DNA of 64,000 bases from Bacillota bacterium (GCA_023412665.1 JAEZCA010000023.1:25940-89939), one strand, 5' to 3'. Counted from the first letter of the stretch, positions 17,810-27,372 are shown. Notes: generated from the sequence alone by a model not told the origin. Numbers and translations are program-made.

Positions 17810-18775
17810 ATGAGAATAGGTTCGGTTGCACTTGAAAACAACATATTTCTGGCGCCTATGGCAGGCGTTACAGATTTGCCCTTTAGAGTGCTGTGCAGGG
17901 AGCAGGGATGCGGGTTCATATATTCCGAAATGATCAGCGCCAAGGGCATGTACTACAAGGACGAAAAAAGCTGGAAGCTGGCCGAACTCAGTGAGGCTGA
18001 GCTGCCCGCTGCCATACAGATATTCGGCTCAGAGCCGGACATTATGGCGTATGCCGCGGATAAGCTGAACGATTCGGCTGCCGCTGTTATTGATATAAAC
18101 ATGGGCTGCCCCACACCTAAGATCACGAAGAATGGAGAGGGCAGCGCACTGATGCTGAAGCCGGAGCTTGCAGGCGAGATCATAAAGACAGTGGCGGCAG
18201 CGTCGAAAAAGCCTGTGACGGTTAAAATGCGAAAGAGCTGGGATGACGGGAGCATCAATGCCGTCGAGTTTGCGGTGATGGCGGAAAAAAGCGGCGCTGC
18301 CGCTGTAGCTGTTCACGGCAGGACCAGAGAGCAGTTTTACAGCGGCAAGGCAGACTGGGATATCATCCGCAGCGTCAAGAAAGCAGTCTCCATACCGGTA
18401 ATAGGGAATGGCGATATATATTCGCCGGAGGATGTTGTACGCATGCTGGAGCATACCGGCTGTGACGCTGTTATGGTTGGACGGGGCGCTCAGGGGAACC
18501 CCTGGATATTCAAAAGAATCAATCACTACATCAAAACAGGTAAAATTCTGCCTGTGCCTGACATTGAAGAAAAGAAATCCATGATGCTTCGCCACCTGAC
18601 CATGCTTATTGATTTGAAAGGCGAATATACAGGCGTGCGGGAAATGCGCAAGCATATTTCCTGGTACACTAAAGGCTGCAGAAATTCGGGCCATTTCAAG
18701 GACCGTGTATTCAGAGCAGCATCACAGGAGGAAATGGCGGCCCTTATAAATGAATTCGGAAGCGGAATGGAATAA
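17810..18775 (+). CDS. dusB: tRNA-dihydrouridine synthase DusB
   Basis: 321 residues, the normal length for DusB/NifR3. This flavoenzyme reduces uridines in the tRNA D-loop using NADPH. The FMN-binding TIM barrel is obvious: LAPMAGVTDLPFR near the N-terminus, DINMGCPTPKITKNGEGSAL with the catalytic-type cysteine (about residues 94-113), and VIGNGDIYSPEDV, VMVGRGAQGNPWIF in the phosphate-binding part. The start ATG has only a weak ribosome site. The stop codon lies within the left arm of a 16-bp hairpin. Monocistronic by position. Confidence 0.95.
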   Translation: MRIGSVALENNIFLAPMAGVTDLPFRVLCREQGCGFIYSEMISAKGMYYKDEKSWKLAELSEAELPAAIQIFGSEPDIMAYAADKLNDSAAAVIDINMGCPTPKITKNGEGSALMLKPELAGEIIKTVAAASKKPVTVKMRKSWDDGSINAVEFAVMAEKSGAAAVAVHGRTREQFYSGKADWDIIRSVKKAVSIPVIGNGDIYSPEDVVRMLEHTGCDAVMVGRGAQGNPWIFKRINHYIKTGKILPVPDIEEKKSMMLRHLTMLIDLKGEYTGVREMRKHISWYTKGCRNSGHFKDRVFRAASQEEMAALINEFGSGME

Positions 18776-18817
18776 ACGGTGCCGCTCTTGAAACTGACCT
18801 ACGGCGCCGTTTATTCC
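18769..18817 (+). terminator. Stem-loop at the dusB 3' end
   Basis: A 16-bp stem (18769-18784 with 18802-18817, one G-T pair) contains the dusB stop codon in its left arm. It lacks a T-run downstream, so termination or 3'-end protection are both possible. Its right arm can also pair with 18964-18984. Confidence 0.5.
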
Positions 18818-18984
18818 GGTTGCGTTTCCAAGCACTATCTGCAGTGCGCCCCTTCTAGCAAAAAATAATCTGTAGTAAGCAATCCTGTCTCACGGGTATT
18901 GCAGTCTCTCCCACACTACTATCTGCTTGGCAGAAGGGCTTTGGAGCAGGAAACACAACCTCCATAAACGGTGCCGTAGGTCAG
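18794..18984. repeat. Long-range inverted repeat upstream of mrfA
   Basis: The 21 bases at 18794-18814 and 18964-18984 are reverse complements with a single difference. They flank about 150 bases that include the 44-bp repeat at 18895-18938. No ORF lies inside. It may be a decayed mobile element or an alternative RNA fold in the mrfA leader. Confidence 0.55.
18895..18938 (+). repeat. 44-bp repeat, copy 1 (upstream of mrfA)
   Basis: Begins GGTATTGCAGT and ends GGCAGAAGGG. It matches 21343-21386 at 36 of 44 positions. It lies about 130 bases before the mrfA start. Confidence 0.6.
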
Positions 18985-19068
18985 AATATGCGGTTGGAGG
19001 ATTCCTTTCTTTACAACACCTCGGATTTGAATTAAAATAATAGCAGAATATATGTTCGGGAGGCAGCC

Positions 19069-21342
19069 ATGAACCTTGAGCAAATGCTGCAGCATTTCAA
19101 AGCGTCTGAGAAGATGATGGAGAATATAACATCTTGGGTGGAGATACCTGCGAAGGAGGCGGTTTACGCCGATTTCCCGGATTTTATAGACGAGCGGATA
19201 AAGACGGCTCTTGAAAGAAGGGGAGTAAGGAAGCTCTATTCCCACCAGGCCAGCGCCATACAGGCGGTACATGACGGCAGCAGCATTGTGGTCGTGACAC
19301 CCACTGCTTCCGGCAAGACGATGTGTTATAATGTGCCGGTAATGGATGCCATTTTAAAGGATGAGGCTTCAAGAGCGCTGTTTCTGTTTCCGACAAAGGC
19401 TTTATCCCAGGATCAGACCTCGGAGCTTCATGAGCTCATCACAGAGGCCGGTGTCGATGTGAAAACCTTCACCTATGACGGCGATACGCCTCAATCAGCC
19501 AGAAGGGCTATCAGGCAGGCGGGGCATATCGTGGTGACAAACCCGGACATGCTCCACAGCGGCATACTGCCCCATCACACCAAATGGACCAAGCTTTTTG
19601 AAAATCTGAAATTCATTGTAATAGACGAAGTCCACCACTACAGGGGTGTATTCGGAAGCCACCTGGCAAATGTTATCAGGAGGCTCAGGAGGATCTGTGA
19701 TTTTTACGGTTCAAATCCGCAGTTCATCTGCTGCTCCGCAACTATTGCAAACCCGGCTGAGCTGGCCTCCAGGATCACCGGAGCCGATATCAGGCTGATA
19801 GATAACAATGGCGCTCCGACCTCGGGAAAGCACATTATTTTTTACAACCCTCCGGTGGTGAACAAGGAACTGGGCATCAGAAAGAGCAGTATGCTGGAAG
19901 CGGAACGAATAGCTGAGTCGTTGATCCGCAACGGTGTACAGACCATAGTATTCACAAGGAGCAGGCTGAATGTCGAAGTGCTGGTAACGTATCTTAAGGA
20001 TATATACCATGGCAGCAAGGACGGCGACAAGAGGGTCAGAGGCTACAGGGGAGGGTACCTGCCCAACCTGCGGCGTGAGATAGAAAAAGGTCTGCGGGAG
20101 GGCAGCATAACGGGTGTAGTGTCGACTAACGCGCTTGAACTGGGCATCGACATCGGAGCGCTGGAGGCATGCATAATATGCGGCTATCCCGGAACAATAG
20201 CCAGTACCTGGCAGCAGGCCGGGCGCGCAGGCCGCAGGAACGGAGTATCCGCAGCGATACTTGTGGCAAACAGCAGCCCGCTGGATCAGTATATCATCAA
20301 TAACCCGGATTACTTTTTCGGAAAAACACCAGAGAACGGTTTGATAAATCCCGACAACCTGGTTATACTTTACAACCATATGAAATGCGCCGCATTTGAG
20401 CTGCCGTTTGAGGACGGCGAAAGGTTTGGAGTTGAAACTACTGCGGAGGTGCTGTCGTTCATGGAGGAGGCCCGGCTGGTCAGGCATGTGGGAAACCGGT
20501 GGCACTGGATGTCAGATGTGTTCCCGTCTGATGCCATCAGCCTCAGGAGTGCTTCCAACGAGAATTTTATAATTATCGACATCTCAGAGCCAAAGCCTGT
20601 GGTCATAGGAGAGACAGACAGGTTCAGTGCGCCGATGCTTCTGCATGAGGAAGCCATATACATGCACGAGGGTATACAGTACCAGGTGGAAAAGCTGGAT
20701 TTTGACGATAAAAAGGCATATGTGCGAAAGGTAAATGTGGACTATTATACCGATGCAAATCTGGCGGTGGATCTCAAGGTGATAGACGTATTCCGCGAGG
20801 ACAGGGAAAAGGCCGTGCACAGAAGCAGCGGTGAAGTATCGGTCAGTTCACTGGTGACCATGTTTAAAAAAATCAAGCTTCATACCCATGAGAATATAGG
20901 GTCAGGGCCGGTGACGCTACCGGAGCTCGAAATGCATACGACCTCCTACTGGGTGAGTCTGCCAGAGGTAATACCCGACATGTCCCAGACGGATGTGCAG
21001 AACGGTCTTTTGGGTATCTCAAATGTACTGGCAAATGCGGCGCCCATATATCTGATGTGTGATCCGGGCGATATTCGGGTGGTACATCAGGTGCGGGCCA
21101 CCTTCACACAGAGGCCGACTGTCTATATTTATGACAGCTATCCCGGAGGCGTAGGCTTCAGCGACAAGCTGTACGAGCTGCATGGCGAGCTGTTTGAGAC
21201 TGCTGCTACTATGATAAAGCAATGCGGGTGTGAAACAGGCTGTCCGTCATGTGTGGGACCGCTAACAGAATTTACAGGCACAGGGGATCCGAAGGAAATG
21301 GCGATGAAGCTCATCAACATGATTCGCAAGGCATATATTTGA
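19069..21342 (+). CDS. mrfA: DEAD/DEAH-box DNA helicase MrfA (YprA type)
   Basis: 757 residues, the usual size. MrfA is a 3'-5' DNA helicase that in Bacillus subtilis works with MrfB in repair of mitomycin-type DNA damage, separate from UvrABC. Helicase core: SHQASAI (Q-motif region), Walker A TPTASGKT (77-84), Walker B DEVH (186-189), CCSATIANP (motif III), TNALELGIDIG and QQAGRAGRRN (motifs V and VI). The C-terminal MZB/DUF1998-type domain ends with four cysteines (719, 721, 725, 728; CGCETGCPSC), the zinc-binding cluster that defines the family. The start follows GGGAGG. The mrfB gene follows after 83 bases. Confidence 0.95.
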   Translation: MNLEQMLQHFKASEKMMENITSWVEIPAKEAVYADFPDFIDERIKTALERRGVRKLYSHQASAIQAVHDGSSIVVVTPTASGKTMCYNVPVMDAILKDEASRALFLFPTKALSQDQTSELHELITEAGVDVKTFTYDGDTPQSARRAIRQAGHIVVTNPDMLHSGILPHHTKWTKLFENLKFIVIDEVHHYRGVFGSHLANVIRRLRRICDFYGSNPQFICCSATIANPAELASRITGADIRLIDNNGAPTSGKHIIFYNPPVVNKELGIRKSSMLEAERIAESLIRNGVQTIVFTRSRLNVEVLVTYLKDIYHGSKDGDKRVRGYRGGYLPNLRREIEKGLREGSITGVVSTNALELGIDIGALEACIICGYPGTIASTWQQAGRAGRRNGVSAAILVANSSPLDQYIINNPDYFFGKTPENGLINPDNLVILYNHMKCAAFELPFEDGERFGVETTAEVLSFMEEARLVRHVGNRWHWMSDVFPSDAISLRSASNENFIIIDISEPKPVVIGETDRFSAPMLLHEEAIYMHEGIQYQVEKLDFDDKKAYVRKVNVDYYTDANLAVDLKVIDVFREDREKAVHRSSGEVSVSSLVTMFKKIKLHTHENIGSGPVTLPELEMHTTSYWVSLPEVIPDMSQTDVQNGLLGISNVLANAAPIYLMCDPGDIRVVHQVRATFTQRPTVYIYDSYPGGVGFSDKLYELHGELFETAATMIKQCGCETGCPSCVGPLTEFTGTGDPKEMAMKLINMIRKAYI

Positions 21343-21386
21343 GGTATTGCAGTTCCTCCCGCATAACTGCCTGCTCGGCAGAAGGG
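21343..21386 (+). repeat. 44-bp repeat, copy 2 (between mrfA and mrfB)
   Basis: Starts immediately after the mrfA stop and is 36/44 identical to 18895-18938. Here it can fold into a hairpin: CCTCCC pairs with GGGAGG just beyond the repeat, with an inner CTGCC/GGCAG stem. It lies in the 5' leader of mrfB. Confidence 0.6.
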
Positions 21387-21425
21387 AGGAGTGTCACCAT
21401 ACATTATTACAGGAGCAGTTATCAC

Positions 21426-22664
21426 ATGGATATAAGGAGCAAGCTGGGCTTATACCGGGAAAATATCGAAAAATCAGCGCAGCCGGCAAAAAAAACCAGG
21501 GAACTGGATATAGATGCCCTGGTTTCAGGAAAGGTATGCAAAAATGAGTATGGCGGCTGTTATGTAATTGAAAACAGGTATTCCTTTGATCATATTCATG
21601 GAGGCTGTGAAATAGGAGCTGCAGCTAACATCGGGACTGATGTTCTGGCTGCAGTCGGAGGACAGGCTTGCGCAGGACTCGAGGCCGGAAGGCTGCTTTA
21701 CCTTGATACGGAGACAACAGGTCTCTCGGGAGGCGCGGGGACTGTGGCTTTTTTGGTAGGCACAGGCTTTTATGAGGATGACTGTTATATCATCCGCCAG
21801 TATTTCATCAGGGACTACGATGAGGAAGCGGCCATGCTGGCGGAGCTGGCGGAGCTTTTTTCACGCTTCTGCGGGCTGGTCACCTTTAACGGGAAAGCCT
21901 TCGACATCAATCTGCTTCAAAGCCGTTTCATCTCAAACAGGATGAGGCCTTCATTTTCAGATATGCCGAATATTGACCTTCTCTATCCTGCCAGAAGGGT
22001 ATGGGGACTGAAGCTCGAAAGCTGCAGATTGTCATCTCTTGAAGAGAATGTTCTGGGACAGGTCAGGCATGACGACATACCGGGAGCGCTGATACCGTCT
22101 GTTTATTTCAAATACCTTGATGACAGGGATGCTTCTGAGATAGTCAGAGTCATAAAGCATAATGAGCTCGATATTCTGTCGATGGTATCGCTGCTTGCCA
22201 GGCTCCGGACCATGCTGCAAAGTCCATTGTCTGAGACGGATGGCGGTCTTGAGCTGCTGGGCATGGGAAGGATATTCGAAGCCACCGGCAGGACGGATAG
22301 TATGGTGGAGTGCCTGGAGGCATGCACAGGCTCCGAGAGATTTGACATCAGGCTCCAGGCGGTCAAGCGCCTGACAGGCATCTATAAAAGGACCGGGCGA
22401 TATGACAGGGCGATGGAGCACTGGAAGGCCGTAGAGGCGGCAAACCCCGAGTTTGAGTTGTTTCATCTGATTGAGATGGCTAAATATCACGAGCATAAGG
22501 AAAAAGATCCGGCTAAGGCACTTCAGACCGTGGAAAAAGCGTTTCAAATCTGTCTTCGCGGAGGGCTGTCAGCAGACAGACGTCTGGAAGAGCTTAAAAA
22601 ACGCAGAGACAGGCTGAGAAAAAAGACACAACAGGCAGCTGATCCACAAGAAAAAGCAGATTAG
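21426..22664 (+). CDS. mrfB: MrfB (YprB type), DEDD exonuclease-like domain plus TPR
   Basis: 412 residues. An RNase H-like DEDD exonuclease fold starts at about residue 90, with the metal-binding DTE of YLDTETTGL (94-96) and NGKAFDINLLQSRF further on; HNELDILSMVSLLARL carries the late His/Asp. The C-terminal third (about 265-412) is TPR-like helical repeat. The start was taken at ATG 21426 (AGGAG 10 bases upstream), although the frame is open from 21249, inside mrfA. The pairing with mrfA matches the B. subtilis yprA-yprB operon, whose products act together in mitomycin-damage repair. Confidence 0.9.
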   Translation: MDIRSKLGLYRENIEKSAQPAKKTRELDIDALVSGKVCKNEYGGCYVIENRYSFDHIHGGCEIGAAANIGTDVLAAVGGQACAGLEAGRLLYLDTETTGLSGGAGTVAFLVGTGFYEDDCYIIRQYFIRDYDEEAAMLAELAELFSRFCGLVTFNGKAFDINLLQSRFISNRMRPSFSDMPNIDLLYPARRVWGLKLESCRLSSLEENVLGQVRHDDIPGALIPSVYFKYLDDRDASEIVRVIKHNELDILSMVSLLARLRTMLQSPLSETDGGLELLGMGRIFEATGRTDSMVECLEACTGSERFDIRLQAVKRLTGIYKRTGRYDRAMEHWKAVEAANPEFELFHLIEMAKYHEHKEKDPAKALQTVEKAFQICLRGGLSADRRLEELKKRRDRLRKKTQQAADPQEKAD

Positions 22665-22683
22665 TACCGGAGAACTACCTTCC

Positions 22684-25455
22684 TCAGGAAGCCGATTCAT
22701 GCTCGCTATCAGCAATACTGTTATCAGCAGACACGATCCTTGCTGTGATCCTCTCAGAAATGCCTTCTGCATTATTCTTGGCAATGATTTCAATAAATTT
22801 TTCTGCCAGAACAGGATCGAATTGCTTGCCCGCGCATCTTTCGATCTCTTCGATGGCATCCTGCATAGATATTCCCTTATGGTACGGCCTGTCGTTTGTC
22901 ATTGCATCAAATGCGTCGATGATCCCGAGGATCCTGCACTCCAGGGGTATTTCATCACCCGTCAGGCCGCTTGGATAGCCATTCCCGTTCCAAAATTCAT
23001 GATGGTGGAGAATAAGCGGTGCTATGGCGACCAGCTCCTTTGAACGGCTGGCTATATTGAAACCTACTTTAACATGGGTCTTCATTTTTTCATATTCCCT
23101 GGCAGTCAGTTTGCTGGGCTTGTTGAGTATATCATCGGGTATGCCTATTTTGCCAAGGTCATGCACCTTTGAAAGGAGCACCAGATTCCTTTTCTGGCCA
23201 TCATGCAGATCAAGCGCGTCAGACATCTGGCAGCAAAGCTGTGATATCCGCTCCACATGTCCCTGGGTGACAAAGTCTCTCTCTGATAATGCTGACAGCA
23301 GCATATCTATGACCCTGCTCTTCTCGCTGCTGGATTGGCTGATTTTATACCTGTACATGTCATCGTCAGCCCTGCGGTATATGCTGTAAAGATCTTCATC
23401 GGCATCATCGTCGGAGGTGGCAAGCCCTACCGACATGCTTATAGGTATCAGAGTATTGCTGCTATTCATCATATCGGTGATTTTTACGATTGCCTCCGCC
23501 TTCTCCTGGGCTGCTTCCCGATCCGTTTTCGGCAGCAGAATGCAAAATTCATCTCCTCCAACGCGGGAAATCAAACCTTGGGAACTTATGGCGGATCGGA
23601 TGATATCGGCAGCCTTTTTAAGCAATTCATCGCCAGCTTCGTGGCCGAAGGTATCATTTGTTATTTTAAGACCGTCAATGTCTATCACTATAATACTCAT
23701 TGGCTTCAGACTTTCTTTTGTTTTATTCATTCGGGACATTTCTTCTTCAAAGAAGGTCCTGTTATAAAAACCTGTCATACTGTCAGTATAAGCCTGGCGT
23801 CTGATGGTTTCCTCGGCATCCTTCATTACTGTCACGTCGGAGAAAATAATACTTATAAAGTCACGCTTGGGATAAAACACAGACAGCTTGTACCATCCCC
23901 CCATGAGTCTGATAGCGTCGTCAATTGCTTTGATCTCGGTCGCAGCAACTGTCTCATCCAATGCTTCCTGATATTCCAGACATAATGCATTCAGCTCGGG
24001 GAAAAGCCATAAAATATTTGAACCGATTAGGTCCTTTTTGTTCATTCCGACCTTTTCAGCAAAGGCATCGTTTGCCTCAAGTATCGTACAGCTTTTTAAA
24101 TGTCCGTATTCATCATAATCAAGCCTGTTCAGTGTAAAGCCATCCGTCATATTGGTAAAGAGCGATTTATAATTGGTTTCCGTTTCTTTTGAACGTCTCT
24201 CTATTTGAGCATAAAAGCTCATAAGATCGTGGCCTGCGTTTATTAAAAGCACAAGAAAGAAAATCAGCATGCCTACAAGGGCAAAGGAGAAAAACTTTTG
24301 TGTGGTTGACGTTGCGGGGGCTGTATTGTAAAATAGGTTGAATGTATCGAGGAGTCCGGAGAGACCAAGAGCAAATATTCCAACAACCAGGACCCCAGCC
24401 CGTTTTTTGCCTTCCAGTGCCGATTTGACTGCGGCAAATACAGATATCACCATTGAAACAGCCAGCATCACATGGAATATCTTTACGAAATGTAAAATAG
24501 AAACCAAACCTACAAAGTCAAAGGCAAATGATATTATAGTAAATATGATGTGAACTGCGGACTGCAGCTTCATAAGCCTGCCTTGAAGCGAGTTTTTTGT
24601 TATATATGTACGCTCAATGTATAGCATAAGCCATACAGGTACCAGGAATATCCAGAAGTTTGCCCAATAGGTTGATGAAACCGGACAGAAAATGAACAAT
24701 TGATGAAAATTGGATTCCGTAAGTATCCAGCCGCCAAGAAATGCTGTGCCCAATCCCAGGTACATGTCATGACTTCTCTTGAATAAAGTCACTACCTGAA
24801 AGAGAAGGATTACAAGTCCGATAAAAATAAATACAGATCCAAACACTATAAATGACATGTTTGAAAGTATTATATCCATATACAGGGGGCCCTTATGTCC
24901 TACGGCCACCTGCGTCAGATAGCCTGCCAGGTGTGAAAACGGAGTGCTCATCCTTATGTAGATCGTTTTGCCGGCGTAATCCGATGGAAGCACGACAAAA
25001 TGCCAGGTACTTCCGGGAGTTCTGACCTTTTCCGTCGTGTCATGCTTGCCATAGCTGTATATCAACTGATTGTCGAGGTAAATCTCTGAAGTATTCTGGG
25101 GAGCCCTGTATCTAAAGACAGCATGAGATATATAGTCGTCAGGTAGGACCGCCTTCACCCAGAGCGATTTGTAATTTCCGGTATTTGGAGGCCTTCCCGG
25201 AAACTCAAAGTCAATCCAGCCGTCATTGGAATAACTGCTGTCCATCCATGCAAAGCTGCCGTCGCTTTTGACAGGCGATTCTCCCCAGCGATACTGCCAC
25301 TGGCCGAGATTATAGATTTGCTCGCTTCTGGATGCCGTGACAGCATATGAATAATCCATATTCAAATTTGATGTAAATACTGCGCCATAAATTACAGCTG
25401 CCAACGATACAACCAGCACAGCCGTATAAAGGACATTTTTTTTAAGTTGAGACAT
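22684..25455 (-). CDS. Membrane receptor with PAS, GGDEF and HD-GYP domains (c-di-GMP turnover)
   Basis: 923 residues. After one N-terminal helix comes an external domain of the 7TMR-DISM extracellular type (about 40-205, with RYRAPQNTSEIYLDNQLIYS), then about seven membrane helices (205-430), a PAS domain (about 440-550), a diguanylate cyclase domain with intact RVGGDEF, and an HD-GYP phosphodiesterase domain with HDLGKIGIP and HHHEFWNGNGYP. Both output domains keep their catalytic motifs, so the protein may both make and break c-di-GMP in response to an external ligand. The ATG at 25455 follows GGGGGG. It is convergent with mrfB, 19 bases apart. A PilZ effector is encoded at 51256. Confidence 0.92.
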   Translation of the reverse strand: MSQLKKNVLYTAVLVVSLAAVIYGAVFTSNLNMDYSYAVTASRSEQIYNLGQWQYRWGESPVKSDGSFAWMDSSYSNDGWIDFEFPGRPPNTGNYKSLWVKAVLPDDYISHAVFRYRAPQNTSEIYLDNQLIYSYGKHDTTEKVRTPGSTWHFVVLPSDYAGKTIYIRMSTPFSHLAGYLTQVAVGHKGPLYMDIILSNMSFIVFGSVFIFIGLVILLFQVVTLFKRSHDMYLGLGTAFLGGWILTESNFHQLFIFCPVSSTYWANFWIFLVPVWLMLYIERTYITKNSLQGRLMKLQSAVHIIFTIISFAFDFVGLVSILHFVKIFHVMLAVSMVISVFAAVKSALEGKKRAGVLVVGIFALGLSGLLDTFNLFYNTAPATSTTQKFFSFALVGMLIFFLVLLINAGHDLMSFYAQIERRSKETETNYKSLFTNMTDGFTLNRLDYDEYGHLKSCTILEANDAFAEKVGMNKKDLIGSNILWLFPELNALCLEYQEALDETVAATEIKAIDDAIRLMGGWYKLSVFYPKRDFISIIFSDVTVMKDAEETIRRQAYTDSMTGFYNRTFFEEEMSRMNKTKESLKPMSIIVIDIDGLKITNDTFGHEAGDELLKKAADIIRSAISSQGLISRVGGDEFCILLPKTDREAAQEKAEAIVKITDMMNSSNTLIPISMSVGLATSDDDADEDLYSIYRRADDDMYRYKISQSSSEKSRVIDMLLSALSERDFVTQGHVERISQLCCQMSDALDLHDGQKRNLVLLSKVHDLGKIGIPDDILNKPSKLTAREYEKMKTHVKVGFNIASRSKELVAIAPLILHHHEFWNGNGYPSGLTGDEIPLECRILGIIDAFDAMTNDRPYHKGISMQDAIEEIERCAGKQFDPVLAEKFIEIIAKNNAEGISERITARIVSADNSIADSEHESAS

Positions 25456-25581
25456 TTTACCCCCCAACTATGCATTTGTCTAATGTTCACTCTTTATCAT
25501 ACCATAATTCGTGAAGAAAGAAAGCATATAAAATCAATTCAATAATATGAATTATGGTGTAAGAGTTTATGGGGTGGAGCT

Positions 25582-27123
25582 GTGAGAAAATCATTTGTAG
25601 GCGGCGCTGTAATTTTAATGATTGCCGGACTTGTTGCCCGTATATTCGGCTTTTTATACAGGATCTATTTATCAAACCTTACGGGAGCGGAGGGTATGGG
25701 CCTGTATGAGCTGGTTGTGCCGGTATACACAGCAGTTGTGCTGACAATAACGTCCGGTATTACAATAGCAGTATCAAAAATGGCAGCAGAACAAAATGCC
25801 AGGATGGATACTGTAAACCCCAGGAGGATCACGGTTTGCGCACTGGTTTTGACAGCTGCGGCGGGTATGCTGGTATCTGTTTTTATCTCGCTGAACTCAG
25901 GGTTCCTAAGCACAAGAATACTCGGGGACAGCAGGACACATGATGCACTCGTGGCACTTGTGCCGTGCCTGCCTGCCGTCGTTGCGGCTGCAGCGCTGAA
26001 GGGCTATTTCTATGGTATACAGCAGGTCATACCGACAGCGTTCTCGCAGATTGCTGAACAGACTGTCAAGATAGTGATCCTGATTGCGGCTGCAGGCTGG
26101 ATATTGGAAGGGGGACCTGAGTATGCCTGTACGGTTGCCGTTTTTTCAGCTGCTGCCGGTGAAATAATCAACATGCTCATCCTCATGCTGGTGTTTACTT
26201 TACGAAAAAAGTCCGGGGATAGAGAAAAACGCAAATTCAAGGTGATGGGAAGGGTGTTTATATTAAAGGTGCTTTTAAAGTCCGCCGTCCCCGTATCGGC
26301 CAACAGGCTTGTTATGTCTGCCCTCGCTGCAGCGGAGTTTATTATGATACCCACCATGCTTGCGTCAGGCGGGCTCGATGAAAAAAGCAGTATGGAGGTC
26401 TTTGGACGTCTGACAGGTATGGCATTGCCGCTGATCATGTTCCCGTCCATCGTGACAAATTCCATTGCCACGACTCTTGTACCGGCGTTATCCGAGTCAG
26501 TTGCACTTAAAAAATATAAAGCCCTGAACTATCAGATATCAAAGTCAATACAGATCACCTTTATTGTCGGAGTGGTTTTCTCTTCAATGTTTTTCTGTTT
26601 TTCAAACGAGATCGGTGCTTTGCTGTACAGGAAGGAGAAAATTGGTGATTTGTTGTTCCTTCTGTCCTTCTGCGGAGTTTTCATATATCTGCAGCAAACG
26701 CTTACCGGAGTTCTGAATGGACTGGGAAAGCAGGGGATTTTGTTAAGAAACACAATAATTGGCTCGGTACTGAGGATAGCCGTCGTATGTGTGCTGATAC
26801 CCATATTCGGAATCAGAATATATATCCTTGGCCTGTGTGTAAGTCTGATATTGACTGAATGTTTGAATCTGGTAACGATAAACAGGGCCACAGGCCTGGT
26901 ATTTGACTTGAGGGGATGGATACTCAGGCCCGGCCTGGTCGGAATTATAACTATATTTTCTGCGAGGTATGTGTATCACTTTTTTGATATATTCAGATTG
27001 GGAACAGCGATCACCACTCTGTTGGCACTGGGTGCAAATGTTTTGATTTCTGCGTCTTTAATGGTTATCACCGGTGTTATCAGTATAGCTGAAGTAAAAA
27101 GTCTGGCAGGTCTGAAAAACTAA
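25582..27123 (+). CDS. spoVB: SpoVB-like polysaccharide/lipid II flippase (MOP superfamily)
   Basis: 513 residues with about 14 membrane helices, the size and pattern of SpoVB/MurJ-type flippases that move lipid-linked peptidoglycan or glycan precursors across the membrane. The N-terminus (GGAVILMIAGLVARIFGFLY, then LTGAEGMGLYELVVPVY) is typical of SpoVB, needed for spore cortex formation in Bacillus. It starts with GTG after GGGGTGG. SpoVB paralogues are common in Clostridia, so a role in vegetative envelope synthesis is also possible. It transcribes away from the GGDEF gene. Confidence 0.85.
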   Translation: MRKSFVGGAVILMIAGLVARIFGFLYRIYLSNLTGAEGMGLYELVVPVYTAVVLTITSGITIAVSKMAAEQNARMDTVNPRRITVCALVLTAAAGMLVSVFISLNSGFLSTRILGDSRTHDALVALVPCLPAVVAAAALKGYFYGIQQVIPTAFSQIAEQTVKIVILIAAAGWILEGGPEYACTVAVFSAAAGEIINMLILMLVFTLRKKSGDREKRKFKVMGRVFILKVLLKSAVPVSANRLVMSALAAAEFIMIPTMLASGGLDEKSSMEVFGRLTGMALPLIMFPSIVTNSIATTLVPALSESVALKKYKALNYQISKSIQITFIVGVVFSSMFFCFSNEIGALLYRKEKIGDLLFLLSFCGVFIYLQQTLTGVLNGLGKQGILLRNTIIGSVLRIAVVCVLIPIFGIRIYILGLCVSLILTECLNLVTINRATGLVFDLRGWILRPGLVGIITIFSARYVYHFFDIFRLGTAITTLLALGANVLISASLMVITGVISIAEVKSLAGLKN

Positions 27124-27189
27124 GGAAATCGATGATAAAGTCAGAACTGGGGACATAATTGTAAATAATCCTGTTTGTTGGCTATTAAA

Positions 27190-27206
27190 GGTCAAAGATA
27201 GTCAAA
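27190..27206 (+). promoter_or_regulatory. CtsR operator 1
   Basis: GGTCAAA-GAT-AGTCAAA fits the CtsR tandem heptad (RGTCAAA, 3 bases, RGTCAAA) exactly. It lies upstream of the Hsp20 gene. Confidence 0.85.
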
Positions 27207-27251
27207 AACAAATTTTGATTATTAGTCGAGCACGGCTTAGAATAATATTAA

Positions 27252-27268
27252 GGTCAAAGATAGTCAAA
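27252..27268 (+). promoter_or_regulatory. CtsR operator 2
   Basis: A second exact CtsR box, identical to the first over 17 bases and 62 bases downstream of it, about 105 bases before the Hsp20 start. Confidence 0.85.
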
Positions 27269-27372
27269 GACAGCATCGTGATCGATACAGTATTGCATAT
27301 GTCAATGCAGCTGCATAGACTGGACTATCTGAGATTAACATAGATTAAAAAATTTATTCGGAGGTGTTTTGT

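Noticed and set aside
19711..20505. 264-residue ORF antisense to mrfA
   Set aside because: A shadow of the helicase gene, rich in Cys, His and Pro, with no recognisable fold or ribosome site.
23335..23985. 216-residue ORF antisense to the GGDEF/HD-GYP gene
   Set aside because: It lies opposite the conserved cyclase and PAS coding region; the minus-strand protein has clear motifs.
27190..27268. The repeated GGTCAAAGATAGTCAAA units as the start of a CRISPR-like array
   Set aside because: Only two units, and they match the CtsR operator consensus exactly.
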